Shown here: one piece after another, positions 1-7,470 of the stretch
Numbering within the stretch: the stretch's first letter is position 1
How the letters are laid out: every line of letters starts with the position of its first letter
Source: Bacteroidota bacterium
Lineage (GTDB): Bacteria > Bacteroidota > Bacteroidia > Flavobacteriales_D > Crocinitomicaceae
Assembly: GCA_006226555.1 (NCBI GenBank)
Contig: SBGS01000097.1
Span: forward strand, 1-14,882
Direction of reading: 5' to 3'
Length of the DNA: 14,882 bases
Position numbers and translations under genes: made by a program
Notes under the pieces: generated by a model
Seen by the model: only the letters and a program-made list of their open reading frames with translations
What the model was told of the DNA's origin: nothing
Database searches by the model: none

Positions 1-1857
1 ATGTTGATGCGTGTGGCTGTGGGGATTCATAAGAGTGATATCGACTCTGCGATTAAAACGTACAACTTAATGTCTGAAGGGTGGTTTACACACGCGACTC
101 CTACATTGTTCAATGCCGGAACACCAAAACCACAGATGTCTTCTTGCTTCTTGTTAACAATGAAGGAAGACAGCATTTCGGGTATTTATGATACTTTGAA
201 ATCATGTGCTCAGATCTCACAATCTGCCGGAGGTATTGGGGTTGCTTTACACAACATTCGTGCTACCGGTTCTTACATTAAAGGAACAAACGGAACATCA
301 AACGGTATTGTACCAATGTTGCGTGTATTCAATGACACAGCGCGCTATGTAGACCAGGGTGGAGGTAAGCGTAAAGGATCTTTCGCAATGTACCTAGAGC
401 CATGGCACTCAGATATCTTTGATTTCCTTGATCTGAAAAAGAATCACGGTAAGGAAGAGCAAAGAGCGCGTGACCTATTTTACGCATTGTGGATTCCGGA
501 TCTTTTCATGAAACGAGTAAAAGAGAACGGAGACTGGACGCTTATGTGTCCGCACGAGTGTCCGGGATTATCTGATACACACAGTGCTGAATTTGAAGCG
601 TTGTACACGAAGTATGAGTCAGAAGGTAAAGGAAGAAAAACGATCAAAGCACAAGACCTTTGGTTTAAGATCCTTGAGTCTCAAATTGAAACAGGTACAC
701 CGTACATGTTGTACAAGGATGCTGCAAACTCTAAATCAAACCAACAAAATCTTGGTACGATCAAGTCATCAAACCTGTGTACAGAGATCATTGAGTATAC
801 AGCACCAGATGAGGTAGCGGTTTGTAACCTTGCTTCTATCGCATTACCTAAATTCATTACTGAGGAAGGAACATTTGATCATAACAAACTGTTTGATGTG
901 ACTTATCAAGCAACATTGAACTTGAACAAGATCATTGACGGAAACTTCTATCCGGTTCCTGAAGCAAAGAATTCAAATATGCGTCACCGTCCGATTGGAT
1001 TGGGTGTTCAAGGACTTGCAGATGCATTCATCTTAATGGGTTATCCGTTCGAGTCTGAAGAAGCAAGAGCATTGAACCGTGAGGTTTTTGAAACGATCTA
1101 TTATGCTGCGATGACTGCATCTAAGGACCTTGCTAAGGTTGATGGTGCTTATGAAACATTTGAAGGTTCACCGGCATCAAAAGGTGTGTTCCAGTTCGAC
1201 ATGTGGGGTGTAACACCTACATCTCGATGGGAGTGGGATGTGTTGAAAGAGGAGGTAAAAGAGTATGGTATCCGTAACTCCCTTTTATTGGCACCAATGC
1301 CTACAGCTTCAACAGCACAGATTCTTGGAAACAACGAGTGTTTTGAGCCATATACATCAAACATTTATACACGCCGAGTGCTTTCAGGAGAGTTTATCAT
1401 CGTAAATAAGCACCTGTTAAAAGACTTGGTTAAAGAAGGTTTGTGGAACAATGAGATGCGTCAAAAAATCATGGCGGCAAATGGTTCTATCCAGAACATT
1501 AACGAGATTCCTCAACGCTTGAAGGATCTTTATAAGACTGCGTGGGAAATATCACAAAAAGCGATCATTGATCAAGCTGCAGACCGTGGAGCATATATCT
1601 GTCAGTCTCAATCACTTAACATCTTCATGGAGAATGCAAACTTCGGGAAATTGACGTCTATGCACTTCTATGGATGGGAAAAAGGATTGAAGACAGGGAT
1701 GTATTACCTCAGAACGAAGGCGGCAACGGATGCGATCAAGTTTACAATTGATAAGAACGCAATCGCTGAACCAACTGCTGCATCAATAGAGGAAGCGCAA
1801 GCACAAGTAGCATGTTCTTTGGATGATCCTGAAGGATGTGAAATGTGTGGGGCTTAA
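1..1857 (+). CDS. nrdA: Ribonucleoside-diphosphate reductase large (alpha) subunit, class Ia, 5'-truncated by the window edge
   Basis: This enzyme reduces ribonucleoside diphosphates to deoxyribonucleotides in the cytoplasm, together with a radical-carrying beta subunit (NrdB, not in the window). The visible 618 residues match the eukaryotic RRM1-like branch almost continuously. The first redox cysteine is C49 (PQMSSCFL) and its partner is C275 (VAVCNLAS). The active site N258/C260/E262 lies in SNLCTEI. The radical-transfer tyrosine pair is Y568-Y569 (GMYYLRT), and the C-terminal swivel CxxC is C613/C616 (CEMCGA). Compared with human RRM1 from memory, numbering is offset by about 169 residues, so the N-terminal ATP-cone and the start of the catalytic domain lie upstream of position 1. 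The first ATG here is therefore an internal methionine, not the start. All catalytic residues in the visible part are intact. A strong terminator follows about 130 bp downstream. Confidence 0.97.
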   Translation: MLMRVAVGIHKSDIDSAIKTYNLMSEGWFTHATPTLFNAGTPKPQMSSCFLLTMKEDSISGIYDTLKSCAQISQSAGGIGVALHNIRATGSYIKGTNGTSNGIVPMLRVFNDTARYVDQGGGKRKGSFAMYLEPWHSDIFDFLDLKKNHGKEEQRARDLFYALWIPDLFMKRVKENGDWTLMCPHECPGLSDTHSAEFEALYTKYESEGKGRKTIKAQDLWFKILESQIETGTPYMLYKDAANSKSNQQNLGTIKSSNLCTEIIEYTAPDEVAVCNLASIALPKFITEEGTFDHNKLFDVTYQATLNLNKIIDGNFYPVPEAKNSNMRHRPIGLGVQGLADAFILMGYPFESEEARALNREVFETIYYAAMTASKDLAKVDGAYETFEGSPASKGVFQFDMWGVTPTSRWEWDVLKEEVKEYGIRNSLLLAPMPTASTAQILGNNECFEPYTSNIYTRRVLSGEFIIVNKHLLKDLVKEGLWNNEMRQKIMAANGSIQNINEIPQRLKDLYKTAWEISQKAIIDQAADRGAYICQSQSLNIFMENANFGKLTSMHFYGWEKGLKTGMYYLRTKAATDAIKFTIDKNAIAEPTAASIEEAQAQVACSLDDPEGCEMCGA

Positions 1858-1986
1858 GAAACGGTTTAACAACCGGTGATTAGCGCCACGAATTCAGCCT
1901 TGCTACATGTGTGGGCTTTAAGAATAAAGCACTATAACGAATCTTGTATTGATTAATAATTGTGCCGTAATTCATTACAAGTGAAT

Positions 1987-2012
1987 AAAACCCCTGAATT
2001 ATCAGGGGTTTT
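1987..2012. terminator. Bidirectional intrinsic terminator between nrdA and the convergent DUF3109 gene
   Basis: A perfect 7-bp stem CCCCTGA (1991-1997) / TCAGGGG (2002-2008) has an ATTA loop. It is flanked by AAAA on the left and TTTTTT on the right, so the stem can extend to 11 bp and ends in a T-run on either strand. It lies 130 bp after the nrdA stop and 28 bp after the DUF3109 stop, and so can end both convergent transcripts. The rest of the 1858-2039 gap shows only two small hairpins without T-runs (1862-1875 and 1915-1930) and no gene. Confidence 0.92.
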
Positions 2013-2039
2013 TTATTTCATGATCTTCAAGAATTGAAC

Positions 2040-2612
2040 TTACTTCTTGAGTTCTTTCTCAACGATCTCCAGCTCACTGAAAAAATCTTCACCAAAAGCT
2101 CTAATTAAAGGTTCTTTTAAAAACCTGAACACAGGAACATTTAGGGATTCTCCACAGGCACAGGCGGGCGCACAAATTGACCAGCGGTCGTAATTAAGAG
2201 CCTGGTAATCATGGAATTTTCTTACACGAATGGGGTAGAGATGACAAGAAATAGGCTTTTTGAACGTAATTTTCCCTTCGTTATACGCTTGTTCTACAGC
2301 ACACTTCGTAATCCCTTGCTCATCAAAGAAAACAAAGGCACATTCGCCACCATTCACGAGTGTGGTAACAGGCTCGTTGTCTTGATCCATGTAGAAAACA
2401 CCCTGCTCTTCGACTGCTTTAATACCCTCAGGACGCATATAAGGTTTTACCTGCTCGTAAGCTTCCTCGAGTAAATCAACCTCCTCTATCGTTAACGGTG
2501 CCCCTGCATCTCCTTCAATACAACAGGCCCCCTTACAAGCGTTAAGATCACAAACGAACTTCCGCTCAAAAATTTCTGTTGACACGATCTTATCTCCAAT
2601 CTCTACAAGCAT
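2040..2612 (-). CDS. DUF3109 family cysteine-cluster protein
   Basis: This is a 190-residue cytoplasmic protein of the DUF3109 family, common in Bacteroidota and related to the YkgJ-type cysteine-cluster proteins. Its biochemical function is unknown to me. Ten cysteines are visible: C21, C26, C30, C31 (VCDLNACKGACC), C91, C104, C123 (ISCHLYPIR), C147, C151 and C153 (CAPACAC). The spacing suggests binding of zinc or an iron-sulfur centre, which is inference. The N-terminus reads MLVEIGDKIVSTEIFE, the expected start of the family, and no signal peptide or membrane segment is seen. An overlapping upstream ATG at 2616 is in another frame and stops after a few codons. It is divergent from rimP and convergent with nrdA, so it is probably transcribed alone. 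No convincing promoter box is seen for it. Confidence 0.9.
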   Translation of the reverse strand: MLVEIGDKIVSTEIFERKFVCDLNACKGACCIEGDAGAPLTIEEVDLLEEAYEQVKPYMRPEGIKAVEEQGVFYMDQDNEPVTTLVNGGECAFVFFDEQGITKCAVEQAYNEGKITFKKPISCHLYPIRVRKFHDYQALNYDRWSICAPACACGESLNVPVFRFLKEPLIRAFGEDFFSELEIVEKELKK

Positions 2613-2661
2613 ACATTAGTTTTTTACAAAACTCAGAATATTCTCTTGAATTTCAGACCTA

Positions 2662-2691
2662 TTGCCAATTAAAAAAAATGTCCTATATTTG
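2662..2691 (+). promoter_or_regulatory. Flavobacterial-type promoter for rimP-nusA-infB
   Basis: A TTG (2662-2664) is followed by a 19-base spacer and TATATTTG (2684-2691). This fits the Bacteroidota housekeeping sigma consensus (-33 TTG/TTTG, -7 TAnnTTTG) with appropriate spacing. Transcription would start near 2696-2698, giving a leader of about 55 nt before the rimP ATG. It is the only candidate in the 138-bp divergent gap that matches both boxes. Confidence 0.75.
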
Positions 2692-2716
2692 TTGCACATT
2701 TTACGGAATAGTACAA

Positions 2717-2758
2717 ATGAGGGGACGAAAGTCCCCTCTTTTTATACAATATGATTAG
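2717..2758 (+). CDS. Possible 13-codon leader ORF upstream of and overlapping rimP
   Basis: An ATG at 2717, about 20 nt after the predicted transcription start and preceded by A-rich DNA, opens a frame reading MRGRKSPLFIQYD. It ends at TAG 2756-2758, eight bases past the first base of the rimP start codon. The frame runs through both arms of the terminator-like hairpin at 2719-2743. A ribosome translating it would therefore melt the hairpin and finish on the rimP start. There is no run of a single amino acid as in classical biosynthetic attenuators. Short ORFs occur by chance, so the case rests on position: it is just after the promoter, spans the hairpin and overlaps the start codon. Confidence 0.35.
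   Translation: MRGRKSPLFIQYD
2719..2743 (+). terminator. Terminator-like hairpin in the rimP leader (candidate attenuator)
   Basis: A perfect 8-bp stem, GAGGGGAC (2719-2726) and GTCCCCTC (2731-2738), closes a GAAA (GNRA) tetraloop and is followed at once by TTTTT (2739-2743). This is the full form of an intrinsic terminator and works on the plus strand only, as the minus-strand side has no T-run. No plus-strand gene lies upstream for it to terminate. It sits between the predicted promoter and the rimP ATG, with 7 bases between the T-run and the ATG, so it should act within the operon's own leader. An alternative role is as an mRNA-stabilising or translation-modulating hairpin. Confidence 0.8.
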
Positions 2759-3227
2759 TAAATCAAAGGTTGAAAAATTGATTGCGGAAAGGATCGCTGA
2801 GCATGATCCGAATCTGTTCGTTGTAGAATTGAAGATTTCTTCAAGTAATGTCATTTCTGTGGAATTGGATAAAATGAACGGAAATGTATCGGTTGAGGAT
2901 TGCATCAAGGTTTCTAGAAACATTGAGCATAACCTGGATCGAGAAAAGGAAGATTTTGAACTTAACGTCTCTTCTGCCGGCTTAGATAAGGGATTTAGGG
3001 TCTTGGCTCAGTACCAGAAGAATGTTGGAAGAGAGGTAAAGGTTAAGTTGAACGAAGGAGGGTCTGTTCAGGGTGTCTTGAAGCAGGCGGACAGTGATAA
3101 AATTGTTGTGGAAACAACAAGGAAAGAGAAAATAGAAGGAAAAAAGAAAAAAGAAACAATCGTGGAAGATATCCAGATCCCTATGGGAAATGTGAAAGAT
3201 GCCAAGGTTGTGATTTCATTTAAATAG
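2751..3227 (+). CDS. rimP: Ribosome maturation factor RimP
   Basis: RimP binds the 30S precursor and assists late assembly of the small subunit. The 158-residue protein has the expected two-part layout: an N-terminal alpha/beta domain with the family signature at residues 70-82 (ELNVSSAGLDKGF, matching the usual VSSPGLDRP region), then an SH3-like beta domain from about residue 90. A lysine-rich insert (residues 124-136, KEKIEGKKKKETI) lies in the C-terminal domain and is common in Bacteroidota members. It is the first gene of rimP-nusA-infB. The stop TAG is followed in frame by a second TAG and a TAA within 12 bases. The 22-bp gap to nusA contains a short AATA tandem repeat (3231-3242) rather than a Shine-Dalgarno sequence. 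Confidence 0.95.
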   Translation: MISKSKVEKLIAERIAEHDPNLFVVELKISSSNVISVELDKMNGNVSVEDCIKVSRNIEHNLDREKEDFELNVSSAGLDKGFRVLAQYQKNVGREVKVKLNEGGSVQGVLKQADSDKIVVETTRKEKIEGKKKKETIVEDIQIPMGNVKDAKVVISFK

Positions 3228-3249
3228 TAGAATAAATAAATAAGCTGTT

Positions 3250-4485
3250 ATGGATAGCATAGAGTTGATTGAGTCGTTTTCGGAGTTTAAGGAACTTAAG
3301 AATATTGACAAACAAACGATGCAAAGAGTATTGGAGGATGTATTCCGTTCAATGCTTAAGAAGAAGTTCAACACGGATGAGCACATTGATGTGATCGTGA
3401 ATATCGACAAGGGAGATGTTCAGATCTTCTTGAACAAGGAGATCGTTGATGACGGAGAGGTTGAGGACCCAAATACGGAAATAGCATATTCTGATGCCAT
3501 TAAGATCGAGCCTGACTTTGAGATCGGCGAGGAGGTAACAGAAGAATTTAAATTTGAAGACTTCGGAAGACGTAATATTCTTTCGTTGAGACAAAACTTG
3601 ATCGGGCGTATACTTGATCTGGAAAAAGACCACTTATACAAGATCTACAAGGAAAGAATTGGTGAGATCGTTACAGGTGAAGTTTACCAGGTTTGGAAGA
3701 AAGAGATTATGGTCTTGGATGATGAAGGTAATGAATTGATCCTTCCTAAGTCTGAGCAGATTCCTTCGGACTATTTCAAAAAAGGAGAGGCTGTGCGTGC
3801 TGTTGTTGCGAAGGTAGATATGCGTAATAGTAGCCCGGTGATTATTTTGTCACGTACTGCTCCTGAATTCCTTGAGAGATTGTTTGAATTGGAAGTTCCT
3901 GAGGTGTTTGACGGACTAATTACGATCAAGAAAATCGTTCGTGAACCAGGAGGAAGAGCTAAAGTAGCTGTAGAGTCATACGATGACCGCGTAGATCCGG
4001 TTGGAGCTTGTGTAGGTATGAAAGGGTCAAGAATTCACGGTATTGTACGTGAATTGCGTAATGAGAACATAGACGTGATCAATTACACAACGAATCCACA
4101 GTTGTACATTACGCGTGCATTGTCCCCAGCTAAGATCAGTTCGATCGAGATCGATGAAGAGACTAAAACGGCTAAAGTATTCCTTAAGCCGGATCAGGTT
4201 TCTCTTGCAATCGGTAAAGGAGGACACAATATTAAACTTGCTGGGAAACTAACAGGATATGAGCTGGATGTATACCGTGAAGGTGAAGTAGATATCGAAG
4301 ATGTGGATCTAGAAGAATTCGCAGATGAGATCGATGGATGGATCCTTGACGAACTGAAAGCGATCGGTTGCGACACAGCTAAATCTGTACTTGAAATGAG
4401 CATTGAAGACCTCGTAAAAAGAACGGATCTAGAAGAAGAAACGATTAAGGAGGTGCTTAAAATACTCAGAGCAGAATTCGAGTAA
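3250..4485 (+). CDS. nusA: Transcription termination/antitermination factor NusA
   Basis: NusA binds RNA polymerase and nascent RNA, prolongs pausing at hairpins, and stimulates intrinsic termination or supports antitermination. The 411 residues show the polymerase-binding N-terminal domain (about 1-130), an S1 domain (about 135-202), and two KH domains with GxxG loops at residues 256-259 (GMKG) and 322-325 (GKGG). A short acidic linker leads to a helix-hairpin-helix-like C-terminal segment (about 355-411, with DELKAIGCDTAKSVLEM). It has one such C-terminal unit rather than the two acidic repeats of E. coli NusA (495 residues), a usual length outside Gammaproteobacteria. It sits between rimP and infB, as in most bacteria. 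NusA acts on hairpins like the one in this operon's leader, so feedback control is plausible. Confidence 0.97.
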   Translation: MDSIELIESFSEFKELKNIDKQTMQRVLEDVFRSMLKKKFNTDEHIDVIVNIDKGDVQIFLNKEIVDDGEVEDPNTEIAYSDAIKIEPDFEIGEEVTEEFKFEDFGRRNILSLRQNLIGRILDLEKDHLYKIYKERIGEIVTGEVYQVWKKEIMVLDDEGNELILPKSEQIPSDYFKKGEAVRAVVAKVDMRNSSPVIILSRTAPEFLERLFELEVPEVFDGLITIKKIVREPGGRAKVAVESYDDRVDPVGACVGMKGSRIHGIVRELRNENIDVINYTTNPQLYITRALSPAKISSIEIDEETKTAKVFLKPDQVSLAIGKGGHNIKLAGKLTGYELDVYREGEVDIEDVDLEEFADEIDGWILDELKAIGCDTAKSVLEMSIEDLVKRTDLEEETIKEVLKILRAEFE

Positions 4486-4529
4486 TAGCCCACAAAAACC
4501 GTATATTAGCGGTGAAATTTTATAAATAC

Positions 4530-4534
4530 AGGAG
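4530..4534 (+). promoter_or_regulatory. Shine-Dalgarno sequence before infB
   Basis: AGGAG ends ten bases before the infB ATG at 4545, with an A/T-only spacer. Few other genes in the window have a recognisable Shine-Dalgarno sequence. This one fixes the infB start and suggests strong, independent initiation after the 59-bp gap from nusA. Confidence 0.6.
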
Positions 4535-4544
4535 ATAAATTTTT

Positions 4545-7175
4545 ATGGCAAAACCAATTCGATTAGGAAAAGCAGCAGGAGAGCTTAACGTGGGAATGTC
4601 TACCCTTGTTGAGTTCTTGGCGAGCAAGGGTCAAACGATCGATGCCAGCCCCAATACGAAGCTGACACCGGAGCAGTATGACTTGTTGCGAACAGAGTTT
4701 GCTGCAGATCAAAACCTAAAAGAACAGGCAAAATCCACTACCATCGAGCGAGAAAAACGCGAAACAGTATCCCTAAGAGATACAAGAAAGGATGAGGAGC
4801 CGGAAAATGAGGTTGAGCCTGTTGCGCCTGTTGCTGAAGAAAAAGTTCAAGAGGAAAAGGTAGAAGAAGAGGTAAAACCAAAGGTTAATGTGATCGGTAA
4901 GATCGACCTTGAATCTTTGAACACGAAAACGCGTCCTGAAAAGAAAGTAGAGGAGGAAAAGGTAGAGGAGAAAAAAGAAGAAGAGGCGCCGGTTGTTAAG
5001 GAAGAGAAGAAGGAAGAAGAGAAGAAGGAGGAGGTAAAAGAGTTACCGAAAGAACCGGAAACGATTCGTGTTGAGCGTCAGAAGCTTACAGGACCGAATG
5101 TGATTGGTAAAATTGAATTGCCAGTTGAAAAGCCAAGATCTTCAGGAGGATCAAATGAGAGTCAAGCTGAAAAGCGTAAGCGCAAGCGTGTAAGAAAGGT
5201 AGATGTAAATCAGGCTGCACAACAAGCTTCAAAAGGAGGTGGTAAAAAGCCGAAGGAGGAAAAACCTGAGATCAGCGAAGAGGATATTCAAAGAGAGATC
5301 AAGGAAACCTTGGCGCGCCTTTCAAACAAAGGAGGAAAATCTAAAGCTTCGAAAAACAGACGTGCGAAACGTGATACGATCGCTGCGCGTCGTCAGGAGC
5401 AAGAACTTCAGGCTGAGCTAGAGGAAAAAGTACTGAAGCTTTCAGAGTTTGTGACGGTTTCAGAGCTTGCTTCAATGATGAATGTATCTCCTACGGAGGT
5501 AATTTCAGCGTGTATGTCTTTGGGAATCTTTGTTTCCATTAACCAGCGTCTTGATGCAGAAACTATTCAGATCGTATCTGATGAGTTTGGTTATGAAGCA
5601 GAATTCGTAAGTGCTGAAGTGCAGGAAGCGATTCCTACAGTTGAGGATAAGGAAGAAGACCTTGTACCAAGACCGCCGATCGTAACAGTAATGGGACACG
5701 TTGACCACGGTAAAACATCATTACTGGATAGAATTCGTGATGCGGATGTAGCATCGGGCGAGGCAGGAGGAATCACACAGCACATTGGTGCTTACAATGT
5801 TAAGCTTAAAGATGGTAGACGAATTACGTTCCTGGATACACCTGGTCACGAGGCCTTTACGGCGATGCGTGCACGTGGTGCTCAGGTAACGGATATTGCT
5901 GTGATCATTGTTGCAGCGGATGATGATGTCATGCCGCAAACGAAAGAGGCTATCTCTCACGCGCAAGCGGCAGAGGTGCCTATGATCTTTGCAATTAACA
6001 AGATCGATAAACCGGGCGCAAATCCTGATCGTATCCGTGAGCAGCTATCGGCTATGAACATCTTAGTAGAAGATTGGGGAGGAAAATACCAGAGCCAGGA
6101 AATATCAGCTAAGCAAAACCTGAACATAGGAGACCTTTTGGATAAGATCCTTCTTGAAGCAGAACTTTTGGATCTTAAAGCGAATCCAAAAAAGAATGCT
6201 GTAGGTACGGTATTGGAATCTTCTTTGGATAAAGGAAAAGGATATATTACCAATATGCTTGTTGAGGCAGGTACATTGCGAATAGGTGATGTAATGCTGG
6301 TAGGAAAGCATTTTGGTAAAATTCGCGCAATGCACGATGAACATGGTAAGGCGCTAAAAGAAGTAGGGCCATCTATGCCTGTTTCAGTTCTTGGGATTAA
6401 CGGAGCACCATCAGCGGGAGATAAGTTCTACGTGATGGACGATGAAAAAGAAGCAAAACAAATTGCTGCTAAACGTGAGCAATTGCACCGTGAACAAGGT
6501 CTTAGAACTACGAAACATATTACGCTTGATGAGATCGGTAGACGTTTGGCTATTGGAAACTTTAAAGAGCTCAATTTGATCATCAAAGGAGACGTGGATG
6601 GATCTATCGAGGCATTGGCAGATTCATTACTGCAGCTCTCCACAGATGAGATCCAGATCAACATCGTACACAAAGGTGTAGGAGCAATTTCTGAAGCAGA
6701 TGTCAACTTGGCATCAGCATCAGATGCGATCATCATCGGATTCCAGGTAAGACCAACAATTGGTGCAAGAAAATTGGCTGAATCGGAAGAGATCGATATC
6801 CGATTGTATTCTGTCATCTATAAAGCCATCGAAGAGATCAAGGCTGCAATGGAGGGAATGTTGTCCCCGGATATTGAAGAGAAGATCACAGGTTCGGCTG
6901 AAGTTAGAGAAACGTTCAACATCTCGAAGGTTGGAACGATCGCAGGATGTTATGTCCTTGAGGGCTTAATTAAGCGTTCTTCTAAGATCAGACTTATCAG
7001 AGACGGAATTGTTGTTCACACTGGAGTTCTTGGATCTTTGAAGAGGTTTAAGGATGATGTTAAAGAGGTGAAGAACAACTATGAATGTGGATTGAACATT
7101 GAAAAATTCAACGACATTCAGGTTGGAGATATAATTGAGGCATTCGAAGAAGTTGAGGTAGCAAGAAAGCTCTGA
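4545..7175 (+). CDS. infB: Translation initiation factor IF-2
   Basis: IF-2 is the GTPase that brings initiator fMet-tRNA to the 30S subunit and promotes 50S joining. The 876 residues begin with a small IF2_N-type domain (about 1-55, IRLGKAAGELNVGMSTLVEFL). A long Lys/Glu-rich linker follows (about 60-280), then a second IF2_N-like segment (about 295-350). The GTPase domain has G1 GHVDHGKT (384-391), the G2 threonine T411, G3 DTPGH (431-435), G4 NKID (485-488) and G5 SAK (521-523). Domain II, domain III (LIIKGDVDGSIEAL) and the fMet-tRNA-binding C2 domain (from about residue 780) follow, all intact. The linker repeats NVIGKI(D/E)L at residues 115-122 and 185-192. It ends the rimP-nusA-infB cluster, and no convincing terminator follows. 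Confidence 0.98.
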   Translation: MAKPIRLGKAAGELNVGMSTLVEFLASKGQTIDASPNTKLTPEQYDLLRTEFAADQNLKEQAKSTTIEREKRETVSLRDTRKDEEPENEVEPVAPVAEEKVQEEKVEEEVKPKVNVIGKIDLESLNTKTRPEKKVEEEKVEEKKEEEAPVVKEEKKEEEKKEEVKELPKEPETIRVERQKLTGPNVIGKIELPVEKPRSSGGSNESQAEKRKRKRVRKVDVNQAAQQASKGGGKKPKEEKPEISEEDIQREIKETLARLSNKGGKSKASKNRRAKRDTIAARRQEQELQAELEEKVLKLSEFVTVSELASMMNVSPTEVISACMSLGIFVSINQRLDAETIQIVSDEFGYEAEFVSAEVQEAIPTVEDKEEDLVPRPPIVTVMGHVDHGKTSLLDRIRDADVASGEAGGITQHIGAYNVKLKDGRRITFLDTPGHEAFTAMRARGAQVTDIAVIIVAADDDVMPQTKEAISHAQAAEVPMIFAINKIDKPGANPDRIREQLSAMNILVEDWGGKYQSQEISAKQNLNIGDLLDKILLEAELLDLKANPKKNAVGTVLESSLDKGKGYITNMLVEAGTLRIGDVMLVGKHFGKIRAMHDEHGKALKEVGPSMPVSVLGINGAPSAGDKFYVMDDEKEAKQIAAKREQLHREQGLRTTKHITLDEIGRRLAIGNFKELNLIIKGDVDGSIEALADSLLQLSTDEIQINIVHKGVGAISEADVNLASASDAIIIGFQVRPTIGARKLAESEEIDIRLYSVIYKAIEEIKAAMEGMLSPDIEEKITGSAEVRETFNISKVGTIAGCYVLEGLIKRSSKIRLIRDGIVVHTGVLGSLKRFKDDVKEVKNNYECGLNIEKFNDIQVGDIIEAFEEVEVARKL
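4840..5045 (+). repeat. infB: Purine-rich low-complexity tract in the IF-2 linker
   Basis: The DNA coding for IF-2 residues about 98-167 is almost entirely GAA/GAG/AAA/AAG/GTA codons. An imperfect 18-base direct repeat (GAGGAAAAGGTAGAAGAA-like) occurs at 4851 and 4953, 102 bases or 34 codons apart. This gives a charged, unstructured linker and is a likely site of length variation between strains. Confidence 0.6.
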
Positions 7176-7237
7176 TACAACTTTGCTTTTTTTAACAGTT
7201 ACGCGTATTATCCGCTCAATTGAATGAGAGAAAACAG

Positions 7238-7245
7238 TAACTTTG
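7238..7245 (+). promoter_or_regulatory. Candidate -7 promoter element upstream of tatA
   Basis: TAACTTTG matches the Bacteroidota -7 consensus TAnnTTTG exactly and lies 18 bases before the tatA ATG. The best upstream TTG (7220-7222) is only 15 bases away, shorter than usual, so the -33 element is doubtful. If real, it would drive the tatA-gatA-transglycosylase run independently of infB. Confidence 0.45.
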
Positions 7246-7263
7246 TTTTATAACACTGGTGAA

Positions 7264-7464
7264 ATGAATAATATAGTAGAAGCAGGTTTTATTGGAACAC
7301 CACAGTTGATTTTGATAATCGTGGTTGTGTTGCTACTTTTTGGTGGTAAGAAGATTCCTGAATTGATGAAAGGCCTTGGTAAAGGAGTGAAAGAATTCAA
7401 GGATGCATCGAAGTCAGAAGACGATACTACTAAGAAAGTAGAGGAAGATAAATCCAACTCTTAA
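7264..7464 (+). CDS. tatA: Sec-independent (Tat) translocase subunit TatA
   Basis: TatA forms the membrane-weakening or pore element of the twin-arginine export system. The 66-residue protein has the standard plan: a short periplasmic N-terminus, one membrane helix (residues 12-27, rich in Leu/Ile/Val), the hinge FGGKKIPEL (26-34), an amphipathic helix (MKGLGKGVKEFKDA), and a charged disordered tail. I start it at the ATG at 7264. The frame is also open back to a TTG at 7243, but that codon overlaps the candidate -7 box, and the extra seven residues (MFYNTGE) do not belong to the family. A TatA/TatE homologue is equally compatible. TatC is not in the window. The stop lies 6 bp before gatA, which suggests co-transcription. 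Confidence 0.9.
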   Translation: MNNIVEAGFIGTPQLILIIVVVLLLFGGKKIPELMKGLGKGVKEFKDASKSEDDTTKKVEEDKSNS

Positions 7465-7470
7465 TCCCAC

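Noticed and set aside
1149..1364. Antisense and alternate-frame ORFs of 60-130 codons inside the large genes, for example within nrdA, nusA and infB
   Set aside because: They lie wholly inside well-supported coding genes, show no recognisable protein family features, and follow from codon bias of the real gene.
1862..1930. GTTTAAC near a small hairpin after nrdA, considered as an integron attC-like site
   Set aside because: No matching GTTRRRY partner or R/L box pairs, and no cassette structure around it.
2616..2640. GAGTTTTG on the minus strand as a -7 box for the DUF3109 gene
   Set aside because: One mismatch to TAnnTTTG and no TTG at a suitable distance upstream.
2635..2655. Palindromes AGAATATTCT and TGAATTTCA upstream of the rimP promoter, possible operator
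   Set aside because: Short and A/T-rich. A 10-bp palindrome is not surprising in this gap, and I know of no regulator for it.
4498..4513. Small inverted repeat ACCG...CGGT between nusA and infB
   Set aside because: Only 4 bp of stem, no T-run; expected by chance.
7160..7195. Possible terminator after infB (AAGAAAGC ... GCTTTTTTT)
   Set aside because: The stem has only two G-C pairs, one G-T wobble and a loop of about 14 bases that begins inside the infB stop region. It is too weak to call.
7243..7263. Extended tatA start at TTG 7243
   Set aside because: The codon overlaps the candidate -7 box and the added residues do not fit TatA; ATG 7264 fits better.
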